64,000 nt of DNA from assembly GCF_958450345.1 (NCBI RefSeq), contig NC_088782.1, positions 119,522,046 through 119,586,045 on the forward strand. Direction: 5' to 3'. The stretch comes from Calliphora vicina. Taxonomy: Eukaryota > Arthropoda > Insecta > Diptera > Calliphoridae. Positions within the stretch are counted from its first letter, which is position 1; each line of letters begins with the position of its first letter. The position numbers were made by a program, and so were the translations under genes. Below, one piece after another: positions 23,381-34,500 of this stretch. The notes below the pieces were generated by a model that saw only the letters and a list, made by a program, of their open reading frames with translations, was not told where the DNA came from and did no database searches.

Positions 23381-24900
23381 ATGTAACACATATTTACTTT
23401 ATTTAAGAAATCGTTTAAAATTCCGATTTTTGGTGTAAAATCTTAATAAAAAAGAATTTTTTCAAAAAGTACTTTTTTTGGTACTATTTAAAAAGTACCT
23501 TAAAAATTATTTTTTTTTGTAAAATTTAGATTAAAAATTATTTTGAATTAATTAATACTACTTAGAAACATAATATTTTTGGTTCCAGACAAAAAAAGTA
23601 CTATTTTTGCTACTATTCAAAAAGTACTTTTGCAGGTATTTTAAAATATTGTGAAAAAATTGTTCTGAAAATAATTAGGTCTTCTAAAAAAATACTAATT
23701 TTGGTACTTTTTGAAAAGTAGTATTTTTAGTACTTTTTAAAAAGTAGGATTTTTGGGTATTTTTAAAAAAGAACGTTAAAAACTTATTTCAATATAAAGT
23801 AGGCAGCATAAAATTATTTATTTTTTTATAAACATGTGATATTTGTTTAAAATCTTAATAAAAAAGATTTTTTTCAAAAAGTACTTTTTTTGGTACTATT
23901 TAAAAAGTACCTTAAAAATACGTTTCTTTGTAAAATTTCCATAAAAAATTATTTTGAATTAATTAATACTACTAAAAAAGAGAATATTTTTGGTTCTGGA
24001 CAAAAAAAGTACTATTTTTGCTACTATTCAAAAAGTACTTTTGCAGGTATTTTAAAATATTGTGAAAAAATTGTTCTGAAAATAATTAGCTGTTTTAAAA
24101 AATACTAATTTTGGTACTTTTTAAAAAGTAGTATTTTTAGTACTTCTTAAAAAAGTAAGATTTTTGGTACTTTTTAAAAAGAACGATAAACTTATTTGAC
24201 TATAAAGTAGGCAGAATAGATATTTTTTGAATAAAGTTGTGATATTTGTGTCAAATTTTAATAAAATTTTTTTTTTTTCAAAAAGTACTTTTTTGGCACA
24301 AATTAAAAAGTACCTTAAAAATAGTTTTTTTTTGTAAAATTTCCATAAAAAGTCGTTTTAAAGTAAATAGTGCTACTAAAAAAAATAATATTTTTGGTTC
24401 CGCAGAAAAAAGATACTATTTTTGGTATAATTTATCTAAAAAAGTACTATTTTTGGTACTAATAAAAAAGTACTTTTGCAGGTATTTTAAAATATTGTGA
24501 AAAAATTTTTCTGAAAATAATTAGCTGTTCTAAAAAATACTAATTTTGATTTTTGAAAAGTACCAAAAATAGTACTTTTTCAGATAAACTATGCCCGGAG
24601 CAAAAATAGTATCTTTTTAGTAGTTTTAATTACTTTAAAACGATATTTTTCTGCAAATTTTTTAAAAAAAAAGTATTTTTAAGGTACTTTTTAAATAGTA
24701 CCAAAAAAGTACTTTTTGAAAAAAGTACTTTTTAAAAAAAACGTTAAAAACTCATTTCAATATAAAGTAGGCGGCATAAAATTCATTATTTTTTATAAAC
24801 AAAAAAAAAACATTTTTCCAAAAAGTACTATTTTGCAAATATTTATAAAGTACCTTTTTACATACTATTTCTAAGCAATGTTTAGTTTTAAGCTTGAAAA
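23379..24900 (+). repeat. Satellite family E, array 2 (mostly plus)
   Basis: It starts with ATATGTAACACATATTT (23379-23395), the same string that opens array 1 at 14112, directly after the last palindrome of family F. Units of about 415-435 bp follow, with AAAAAGTACTTTTGCAGGTA near 23620, 24035 and 24470, separated by GTACTTTTTTTGGTACTATT strings. A short inverted copy lies at about 24552-24722. The array fades after 24850. Confidence 0.88.
24277..24722. repeat. Inverted duplication inside family E array 2
   Basis: The segment about 24277-24465 (CAAAAAGTACTTTTTTGG, then AAAAAGTACCTTAAAAATA, GTTTTAAAGTAA and TTTATCTAAAAAAGTACTAT) reappears in reverse complement at about 24552-24722 (TTTTCAGATAAACTATG, TTACTTTAAAACGATA, AGTATTTTTAAGGTACTTTT). 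Arms of about 170-190 bp are separated by about 85 bp. The arms are imperfect, so this is not a fresh event. Confidence 0.75.
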
Positions 24901-26511
24901 TTAGTTTTAAAAATTATTTTATAAATTTTCCTTTAATTTTACCCCTTTCATTTCACTTCAGGTGTTGGAATTTTATTAAACTATTATTCTAAGGTAATTT
25001 ATACTCATAAATTTAATTATATTTTATGTTATGTTTTATTTAATATATTCAAAGTTAATGCTGGCTGTAATTGTTATGGTTACTTTATGCTAAACTGTTG
25101 CATTTCATATTTATCAGTGTGTAAGATGGAGTATTATTTAATTAAGTTTTTATATGTTTAAAGTTTTACTTTTTAATTAAAGTATTTAATAAGAAACTTT
25201 CTACTCTCACTACTCTCTACTTTTGTTTTGTGGTTTGTTGTTTAATACTGTTAAGGGTAGAGAAGCAAGAGATATTATTTATGTAAATCCTTAAAGTGTG
25301 CTATAATATATTATTTAAGCCCACATATATATGCAATGGAAAATAACTTTAAAAACAGTATGTATTGCTAAAGAGAGCTAAAGTTATGTATGAAGGTTTT
25401 TGGTAAAGCTACTTAAGAATATTTAAAGATGAAAATAAATTTAAGCAGATAAACCTTAATTTAAGAGGAATTTTGAAAAAGCTAAACAGAAATATGGCTA
25501 AAAGAGATTATTTTGAAAATGAGTTTGTTTAAATTTGGGGGGGATTTTAAACTAAATCTAAAATTTTCAGATTTAAATAAGAATTTCTTTTAGGTTTTCC
25601 TAGAAATAATTTAGTTATTTAGTAAATTTTTAATTACTTTTCTTTAAGTTTTCTGGTATTTAGTTTCTCTTCTGTAATTTCCATTTCAATTAGCTGTCAT
25701 TTCAATAAAACTTTTCCCTTAATATTAAGCAGTAACTCAGTAGCTTAATTTTCTACTATTCAATACTCATAACTAAATGTTTTTCTCAATATTTTGTGTC
25801 TTTGTCTTCCAAAACGCAAAACTTGCCAAAACAAAATTTACATAATTAAATTAAATTTTTCACCACAAACAACTACTACGTAAATAATCATTAAAAACAC
25901 TAAAAACCCAAATTACAATTGCAAACAAAATAAAATTTTCAAAATAATAAATAAAATAGAATAAACCGCCATAAGGTCTATACGATGTGTTAAAATTACC
26001 ATAAAAATCAAACGCATTTTAGTTAGAACCACCACTTCTAAACTCTAAAAAAACTAAGACCCCCCCCCCACCTCACTCTACACAGACAGATAGTCCCAGC
26101 TACAACCACATTTCTCTCTAAGCACTAAATGACATCAACAATTTGTATTTGTTTAACACAGTTTGTTCCACAAAAATATTCAATGTCCAGTTGGTTTCCA
26201 AGGGGGTTTGAGGGTTAGCTTGAAAAGTAGTGAGGGTAAGGAACTAAATAAATAAAGTTATGGAATTTTTAAAAGTGGTTGTTTTTGGTGCGGCAGGAGT
26301 AAGGGTAAGAGACTTTTTGCTGGTTGACTAGAGCAAATTAAATTCGTAATAACAAATCAATTTTAATGTCACCAACATGATCATTATTTAGCACATTAAC
26401 ATTATTTCGGGGAATTGGAAAGAGAAAAAAAGTACTTAAAATGTAAAGAAAATAAAATAAATTAAAGGAAAAAACGAGGGTTATAAGAAGTAGCAAGAAA
26501 AAATAACATAT
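24901..26511. other. Non-repetitive A+T-rich spacer
   Basis: No gene or array seen. It contains a C homopolymer near 26061-26070 and a locally G+C-richer stretch about 26050-26120. Lower-case homopolymers and dense stop codons dominate. Confidence 0.5.
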
Positions 26512-27935
26512 TTTTACAAAAAGTACTTTTTAAATTGTACCAAAGATAGTACTTTTTTTTAGATAATTAGTACCAAAAATAGTACTTTTTTAGTAGCAAT
26601 AAGTATTTGAGAGCAATTTTACACAGTATTTTTAAATTCCTCTAGAAGTACTTTATTTTAGAATGAATATTAAAAAAGTACCAAAAAAGTACTTTTTGAA
26701 AAAAATACTTTTTAACAAAAGAATGGTTTTAAAAACTGCCAAAAAATTCTAATTTTTAAATAGTAACAAAAAATTGTACTTTTTTTGTATTCTAAAAAAG
26801 TACCAAAAAATCCTACTTTTTAAAAAGTACTAAATATAATACTTTTTTAGTAGTATTAACTATTTGAGATAATTTTTTCACAATATTTTAAAAATACCTC
26901 AAAAAGTACTTTTTTATTGTACCAAAGATAGTACTTTTTTAGATAATTAGTACCAAAAATAGTAATTTTTTTTGTAGCAAAAAAGTACTTTTTGAAAAAA
27001 TACTTTATAACAAAGGATGGCTTTTATTTATATAGTAACAAAAAATAGTACTTTTTTTTGTAGTAATAAAAAGTACCAAAAAATCCTACTTTTTAAAAAG
27101 TACTAAAAATAATACTTTTTTAGTAGTATTAACTATTTGAGATAATTTTTTTCACAATATTTTAAAAATACCTCAAAAAGTACTTTTTTAATTGTACCAA
27201 AGATAGTACTTTTTTAGATAATTAGTACCAAAAATAGTAATTTTTTTTGTAGCAAAAAGTACTTTTTGAAAAAATACTTTATAACAAAGGATGGCTTTTT
27301 TTTATATAGTAACAAAAAATAGTACTTTTTTTTGTAGTAATAAAAAGTACCAAAAAATCCTACTTTTTAAAAAGTACTAAAAATAATACTTTTTTAGTAG
27401 TATTAACTATTTGAGATAATTTTTTTCACAATATTTTAAAAATACCTCAAAAAGTACTTTTTTAATTGTACCAAAGATAGTACTTTTTTAGATAATTAGT
27501 ACCAAAAATAGTAATTTTTTTTGTAGCAAAAAAGTACTTTTTGAAAAAAATACTTTATAACAAAGGATGGCTTTTTTTTATATAGTAACAAAAAATAGTA
27601 CATTTTTTGTAGTAATAAAAAGTACCAAAAAATCCTACTTTTTAAAAAGTACTAAAAATAATACTTTTTTAGTAGTATTAACTATTTGAGATAATTTTTT
27701 TCACAATATTTTAAAAATACCTCAAAAAGTACTTTTTTAATTGTACCAAAGATAGTACTTTTTTTAGATAATTAGTACCAAAAATAGTACGTTTTTAGTA
27801 GCAATAACTATTTGAGAGCAATTTTTAAACAGTATTTTAAAATTGCTCTAAAAGTACTTTAGTTTAGAATGAATATTAAAAAAGTACCAAAAAAGTACTT
27901 TTTGAAAAAGTACTTAAAACCTAAAATATTTTTTC
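26512..27935 (-). repeat. Satellite family E, array 3 (minus), 275-bp higher-order unit
   Basis: The order and strand of motifs are the reverse of arrays 1 and 2: AACTATTTGAGATAATTTTT, CACAATATTTTAAAAATACC and TCAAAAAGTACTTTTT. The central part is a higher-order repeat of about 275 bp, with AAAGGATGGCTTTT near 27014, 27288 and 27566 and almost identical sequence between. Less regular units flank it on both sides. The near-identity suggests a more recent expansion than in arrays 1 and 2. Confidence 0.9.
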
Positions 27936-28309
27936 AAATACTTAAAATGAATAGTGCTGGCTTTTAAAAGAAAGAAAACTAAATAATATTTTTTTAATAC
28001 TAGGTTCAAAATATATATTGTAGGAGATCACTTTTTTTTTTATAAAAAATTTTCAAAATAAATTTTTTTTTTCAATAAAAATTTCAAAACTGAATTTTTT
28101 TTTTTTTAGATTTTTAAATCTAAAAAAATCACTAAATTTATAAAACGAAATTTTTTTTATTTCAAATTTTAAAAATGCAAAATTCTGAAATTTTTTTTTC
28201 ATTGAATTTTTTTTTAATTTTTGATAACAATTATTTTTGGTTAAAAATTTAAAAATGCATAATATTTTTTTAGTTTTTAAAATGAAGAAAATTTTGTAAA
28301 ATGCTTGGA
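27936..28309. other. A/T homopolymer-rich segment
   Basis: Long T and A runs (for example near 28029-28039 and 28097-28108) with TTTCAAAA and AAAATGCA fragments. No clear unit. It may be the decayed 5' part of the adjacent mini-me-like copy or low-complexity drift. Confidence 0.45.
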
Positions 28310-28790
28310 TATATTTCTTTAGTCAGACATTTAAAATTCTTACGGCTCGGTTGCTATTTAAAATCGACAAAATCGGCCCACAAATGGCTGAGATATTAGG
28401 AAAAAACCGGGACATCCTCGATATTTGCCCTATTTTTTTATCTATATCTGTATTACTAAGTCATTAATATAGACAATATGGATATCTAATGATAGATATT
28501 TCAAAGTCCATTGCAACGATGCTATAGTAAGAAGTTGGACCTACAATGGGCCAAAATCGGGAAAAATATTTTTAACCCGATTTTTTTTTCATCAAAAAAA
28601 TTTTTTTTTGTTTAAATTCTTTTTTAAAATTTTTTTTTTAAAAATTAAAAAAAAAATTGGAAAATTTTTTTTTTTTTTAAATTTAAAAAAAATTTATTTT
28701 GTTTAAATAATAATATTTAAAAAAAATATTTTCAAATATAATTTGGTAAAGGGTATACAGCACACAGAATATAGCTCTCTTACTTGTTTA
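28310..28790 (+). mobile_element. Decayed, 5'-truncated mini-me-like element
   Basis: GTCAGACAT..., TTGCTATTTAAAATC.RCAAAATC, GAGATAT and GGGACATCCTCG match 7292-7385 of the first copy in order. The end, AAGGGTATA...GAATATAGCTCTCTTACTTGTT (about 28746-28789), matches 7849-7894. The GTCT tract and 5' inverted repeat are absent, and the 3' hairpin is destroyed. Its middle (28440-28580, including CATTGCAACGATGCTATAGT and GTTGGACCTACAATGGG) is absent from copy one, where a minisatellite sits instead. Confidence 0.7.
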
Positions 28791-30305
28791 GTCATACATA
28801 GTCATTGTTCCAAAACTTTAGAAACTGGTTTTATTTAATAAAAATTAAAAAACTCAAAAATAATTTTTTTGATTCTTAAATTTAAAAGTTTGGATTTTGA
28901 TTTAAAAATAATACAATAATATTTTTTAATTTTAGATTTAAAATTTTTAATTTTTTTTGTTTAAAAATGTTTGTCCCAAAATTTAAAAAACTGAATTTTC
29001 AAAAAATTCAAAAACCTAAAATAAAATTAAGATTAATAAATAATATTCTTTAATATATTTTTAATTTTAGATTTAAAATTCATAATTTTTTTCTTTAAAT
29101 TTGTTTGTGCCAAAATTTATAAGCGGATTTTCTTAAATAAAAATTCAAGAATACAAAATATTTTTCTGGATTCTAAAATTTGTCAGTATAGGCTTTTAAA
29201 ATTAAGAACAATAAATAATATTATATTATATATTTTCTTTTTAATTTTAGATTAAAAATTCTTAATTTATATAATTAAAATTGTTTGTCCCAAAATGTTA
29301 AATACTAAATTTTCTTAAATAAAAATTAAAAAAATTTTAAAATTTTTCTTGATTCTAAAATTTAAAAGTTTGAACTTTTGATGTAAAAATAATTCAGTAA
29401 TATTTTTTAATATATATATTTTTTAATTTTAGATTTAAAATTCTTAATTTTTTTTGTTAAAAATTTTTGTCCCAAAATGTTAAAAACTAAATTTTCTTAA
29501 ATAAAAATTCTAAAATTTTTAAAATTTTTCTTGATTCTAAAATTTTAAAGTTTAGGCTTTTAAAATTAGGATTAACAAATAATATTCCTTAATATATATA
29601 GTTTTTAATTTTAGATTTAAAATTCTTAATTTTTTTTCTTCAAAATTTTTATCTCAAAATGTTAAAAACTAAATTTTCTTAAACAAAAATTCAAAAATTT
29701 TAAATATTTTTCTAGATTCTAAAATTTAAAAGTTTGGACTTTGATATAAAAAAAATTCAATAACATTTTTTAATTTTAGATTTAAAATTCTTAATTTTTT
29801 TTGTTAAAAATTTTTGTCCCAAAATGTTAAAAACTAAATTTTCTTAAATAAAAATTCAAAAATTTTTAAAATTTTTCTTGATTCTAAAATTTAAAAGTTT
29901 GGACTTTTGATATAAAAATAATTCAATAACATTTTTCAATATATATATTTTTTAATTTTAGATTTAAAATTCTTAATTTTTTTTGTTAAAAATTTTTGTC
30001 CCCAATGTTAAAAACTAAATTTTCTTAAATAAAAATTCAAAAATTTTTAAAATTTTTCTTGATTCTAAAATTTAACAGTTTAGGCTTTTAAAATTAAGAT
30101 TATTAAATATATTCCTTAATATATTTTTTTTATAAAATTTTAGTTTAAAAATTCTTAATTTTTATTGTTGAAAAATTTTGTCCCAAAATTTTAAAAACTC
30201 AATTTTCTTAAATAAAATTTAAAAAACTGAAAATATTTTCGAGATTCTAAAAGTTAATAGCTTAGGCTTTTAAAATAATTTAACTGCAATAATATGCTTC
30301 TCTAT
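28791..30305 (+). repeat. Family H/I satellite, array 1, about 180-bp monomer
   Basis: TCCCAAAATGTTAAAAAC or a near variant occurs near 29288, 29471, 29651, 29818, 29999 and 30180 (spacing mostly 180-183, one 167), with earlier units near 28974 and 29111. Each unit carries AAATTTTCTTAAATAAAAAT, TTGATTCTAAAATTTAAAAG, TTTAATATATATTTTTTAAT and TTTTAGATTTAAAATTCTTA. The order and positions of the GATTCTAAAA and TTTAATATAT segments parallel array 2, so I treat both as one superfamily. Confidence 0.88.
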
Positions 30306-31550
30306 ATATTTTTTTAATACTCATGCATATTTCCATGAAATTCTTAAAATTTCTTGCACATATTTCAAGGAATCCCTTAAACATTCTTATATATTTTTAT
30401 AGCTTTAGTCAAGACTAATGGTCATTTTTGGTATTTTGATTATTTCGTTTTTATTAAAGCGCCATATTGACGCTTTATTTGCTCATATTTGTCTGCATAG
30501 TTGCCTGGGAGGAAGGCAACCTTTCAAAACCAAGTGTCGAAGACTCAAATTTTGTAACTGATAAACAGCTTTAACAGCTGACAGTTTATGCCAATGAAAA
30601 ATAAGGTTTCATGCAAATGCTGTCTATAAGTATCCTGGCAAGACCAAACAAAAAAATCATAAATGCCTTAATATAAAAATCTAATATTTGCATACGGCAA
30701 CAGAAAAAAAACAGAAAAATTGAAGAAAATATGAAAATTACTATTTCTAGGAATAAATTTCTTCATACAAATCACAGTGAAAGAGAGAGAGAGAGGGTGA
30801 TGTAATTCTTATTTGTAAAAAAGAGTCACAAATTGTATGTGTATAAGTATTTGACTGGGGGAGTGTGTGTGTGTTTGTGTGCTTGATGTCTGAATTGATG
30901 TTTAGCATGTGCCTTCAATATTCTATTAAAAATTATTGTTGTAATCTTGTTACAGTTGCTCTGGTGCCGCTCTGCTCTGTACCCTCCACAATTCTATGAG
31001 CAAAGACATCGATGAGTTTGTTGTTTATTTTGTATAGACTGCGACAAAACAGCTGGAGTTTCTTTTTTTTTCATTCATCTTCTACAGTTTTCTTAGTCCT
31101 TAAAGCTGAAGCTGTTGATGTTAGATTATATGTATGTATGTGAACTTAACTGTTTCGTACTAGATTGTGTGTGTATATGTTTGGTTATTTTGTATTTATG
31201 TCAATCCACTGTTGTGTTACTGTATAATTTTGCTGATTTGCTATTTTCTATAGTAGACTTTAAGGCGCTCGTAATGTTTGCTTTTAAGAGTATGTAAATC
31301 TATATTCTTTGTATGTGTTTAATTTAAACATGATGTCAGTATTAAAGTGTGGTGTATTTCTTGCTATTTTTATCACGAAATTTAAATCATTAAGGGTTTT
31401 TATTGTTTATTATTATTAAAAAAATACTTAAGAACGGCTTGTGAATTTGATTCTTCTTATGTTTATTGCAAAAAAACACATTTTAGTTTTGATTTTACAA
31501 AATTTAAGGGAAAGTAATAGATAATTATTTATGTTCGGGGTTTTCTAAAG
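30306..31550. other. Non-repetitive island between H and I, two small hairpins
   Basis: The segment 30450-30660 is less A+T-rich than its surroundings and carries two close hairpins: AAAGCG..CGCTTT (30456-30476) and GTTGCCT..AGGCAAC (30500-30520). It is a plausible conserved non-coding element but I cannot test that. A GAGAGAGAGAG tract (about 30783-30797) and a GTGTGTGTGTG tract (about 30865-30877) follow. The open frame at 31115-31297 has no recognisable features. Confidence 0.5.
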
Positions 31551-34500
31551 CTAATTGAATGAATGATACGAAAATTTTATTTTTTTCCCAACACTTTAAA
31601 AACAAAAAAAAGTAGCTTTAAAATTAAAATCCCGTAAATATTTTTTCTTATACTAAAAGCTAAGAATCTAAGCTTTGAAACTGAAGAAAATTAGAAAAAT
31701 TCCTTAATATATATTTTTTTAATACATCATTTAAAATTGATAATTTTTTCTGAAACCATTTTTTTGGAAAAAATTTAAAAATAAATTTTTTTTAATTTTA
31801 AATTTAAAAACCGAAAATATTTTTTCATAATCTGATAGCTAATAGTCTAAGCTTTGAAACCAAAGAAAATTGTTAATATTCCTCAATATGTAATTTTTTA
31901 ATACATCATTCAAAATTGTTAATTTTTTTCTGAAACCATTTTTTTTGGAAAAAATTTCAAAATCAATTTTTTTTAATTTTAAATTCAAAAATCGAAAATA
32001 TTTTTTCAGAATCTGAAAGCTAATAATCTCAGCTTTAAAACTGAAGAAAATTAGAAATATTGCTTAATATATAATTGTTTAATACATCATTCAAAATTGT
32101 TAATTTTTTTCTGAAACCAATTTTTTTATAAAAAAATTTAAAATCATTTTTTTTCAATTTTAAATTGAAAAATCGAAAATATTTTTTCAGAATCTGAAAG
32201 CTAATAATCTCAGCTTTGAAACTGAAGAAAATTGTAAATATTCCTTAATATATAATTGTTTAAAACATCATTCAAAATTGTTAATTTTTTTATGAAACCA
32301 TTTTTTTGGAAAAAATTTTAAAATCAATTTTTTTTTAATTTTAAATTGAAAAATCGAAAATATTTTTTCAGAATCTGAAAGCTAATAGTCTAAGCTTTGA
32401 AACCAAAGAAAATTGTTAATATTCCTTAATATATATTTTTTTAATACAACATTCAAAATTGTTAATATTTTTCTGAAACAAATTTTTTTGTAAAAAAATT
32501 TCAAAATAATTTTTTTTTAATTTTAAATTGAAAACCGAAAATATTTTTTCAGATTCTGAAAGCTAATAGTCTAAGCTTTGAAACCAAAGAAAATTGTTAA
32601 TATTCCTCAATATATAATTTTTTAATACATCATTCAAAATTGTTAATTTTTTTCTGAAACCATTTTTTTTGGAAAAAATTTCAAAATCAATTTTTTTTAA
32701 TTTTAAATTGAAAAACCGAAAATATTTTTTCTTATACTAAAAGCTAATAGTCTAAGCTTTGAAACCAAAGAATTTTTTAAATATTCTTTAATATATAATT
32801 GTTTAATACATCATTCAAAATTGTTAATTTTTTTCTGAAACAAATTTTTTTTAAAAATATTTCAAAATCATTTTTTTTTCAATTTTAAATTGAAAACCGA
32901 AAATATTTTTTCATAATCTGAAAGCTAATGATTTATTGTTTCAAATAAAAAACAAATTATTAATATGCTTTAATATATATATTTTTAATGATACCTTGAA
33001 ATGTGAAAATTTTTCTAAACATACAAAATTTTCAAAATTTTTTTTTTTTTAATTTTGAATAAAAAAATCGAAAATATTTTTTCAGTTTCTAAAGGCTAAC
33101 AGTTTTAGCTTTTAATATAATGAAAGTTAGTCATATTCTTTAATATATATTTTATTTTATGATTCATTAAACTTAATCATTTTTAAACAATAACATTTTT
33201 TTCTGAAAAAATTTCAAACCTAATAAATTTAGTTTGAAAATTCAAAATCTGAAAATATTTTTCCAGTTTTTGAAAGCTAATAGCTTGAGCTTTTAATAAA
33301 CAGAAAATTATTTATATTCTTTAATATATATGTTTTTTATGATTCTATAAAAAATTATAACTTTTTTTACCTACATTTTTTTTTGTAAAAAATTTCAAAA
33401 TCAATTATTTTGAATTTCAAATTGAAAAAATGGAAATATTTTTTCTTATTCTAAAAGCTAAGAGTCTAAGCTTTGAAACCAAAGAAAATTCTAAATATTC
33501 CTTAATATATAATTGTTTAAAACATCATTCAAAATTGTTAATTTTTTTATGAAACCATTTTTTTGGATAAAATTTCAAAATCAATTTTTTTCAATTTTAA
33601 ATTAAAAATCTGATAATATTTTTCTTATACTAAAAGCTAATAGTCTAAGCTTTGAAACCAAAGAATTTTTTAAATATTCTTTAATATATAATTGTTTAAT
33701 ACATCATTCAAAATTGTTAATTTTTTTCTGAAACCAATTTTTTTATAAAAAAATTTAAAATCATTTTTTTTCAATTTTAAATTGAAAACCGAAAATATTT
33801 TTTCATAATCTGAAAGCTAATGATTTATTGTTTCAAATAAAAAACAAATTATTAATATGCTTTAATACATATATTTTTAATGATACCTTAAAGTTTGATA
33901 ATTTTTCTAAACATAAAAAATTTTCAAAACTTTTTTTTTTTAATTTTAATAAAAAAAACGAAAATATTTTTTCAGTTTCTAAAGGCTAACAGTTTTAGCT
34001 TTTAATATAATGACAGTTAGTCATATTCGTTAATATATAATTTTTTTATGATTCATTAAACTTAATCATTTTTAAACATTAAAATTTTTTTCTGAAAAAA
34101 TTTCAAACCTAATAAATTTTGTTTGAAAATTCAAAATCTGAAAATATTTTTCCAGTTTTTGAAAGCTAATAGCTTGAGCTTTTAATAAACAGAAAATTAT
34201 TTATATTCTTTAATATATATGTTTTTTATGATTCTATAAAAAATGATAACTTTTTTTACCTACATTTTTTTTTTGTAAAAAATTTCAAAATCAATTTTTT
34301 TAAATTTTAGATGGAAAAACCGGAAATATTTTTTCATATTCTAAAAGCCAATAGTCTAGGCTTTGGAACCAAAGAAAATTGGAAATATTCTTCAATATAT
34401 ACATTTTTTAAAAGTTAATTAAAAATTGTAAATTTTTTCTGAAACCAATTTTTTTATAAAAAAATTTAAAATCATTTTTTTTCAATTTTAAATTGAAAAC

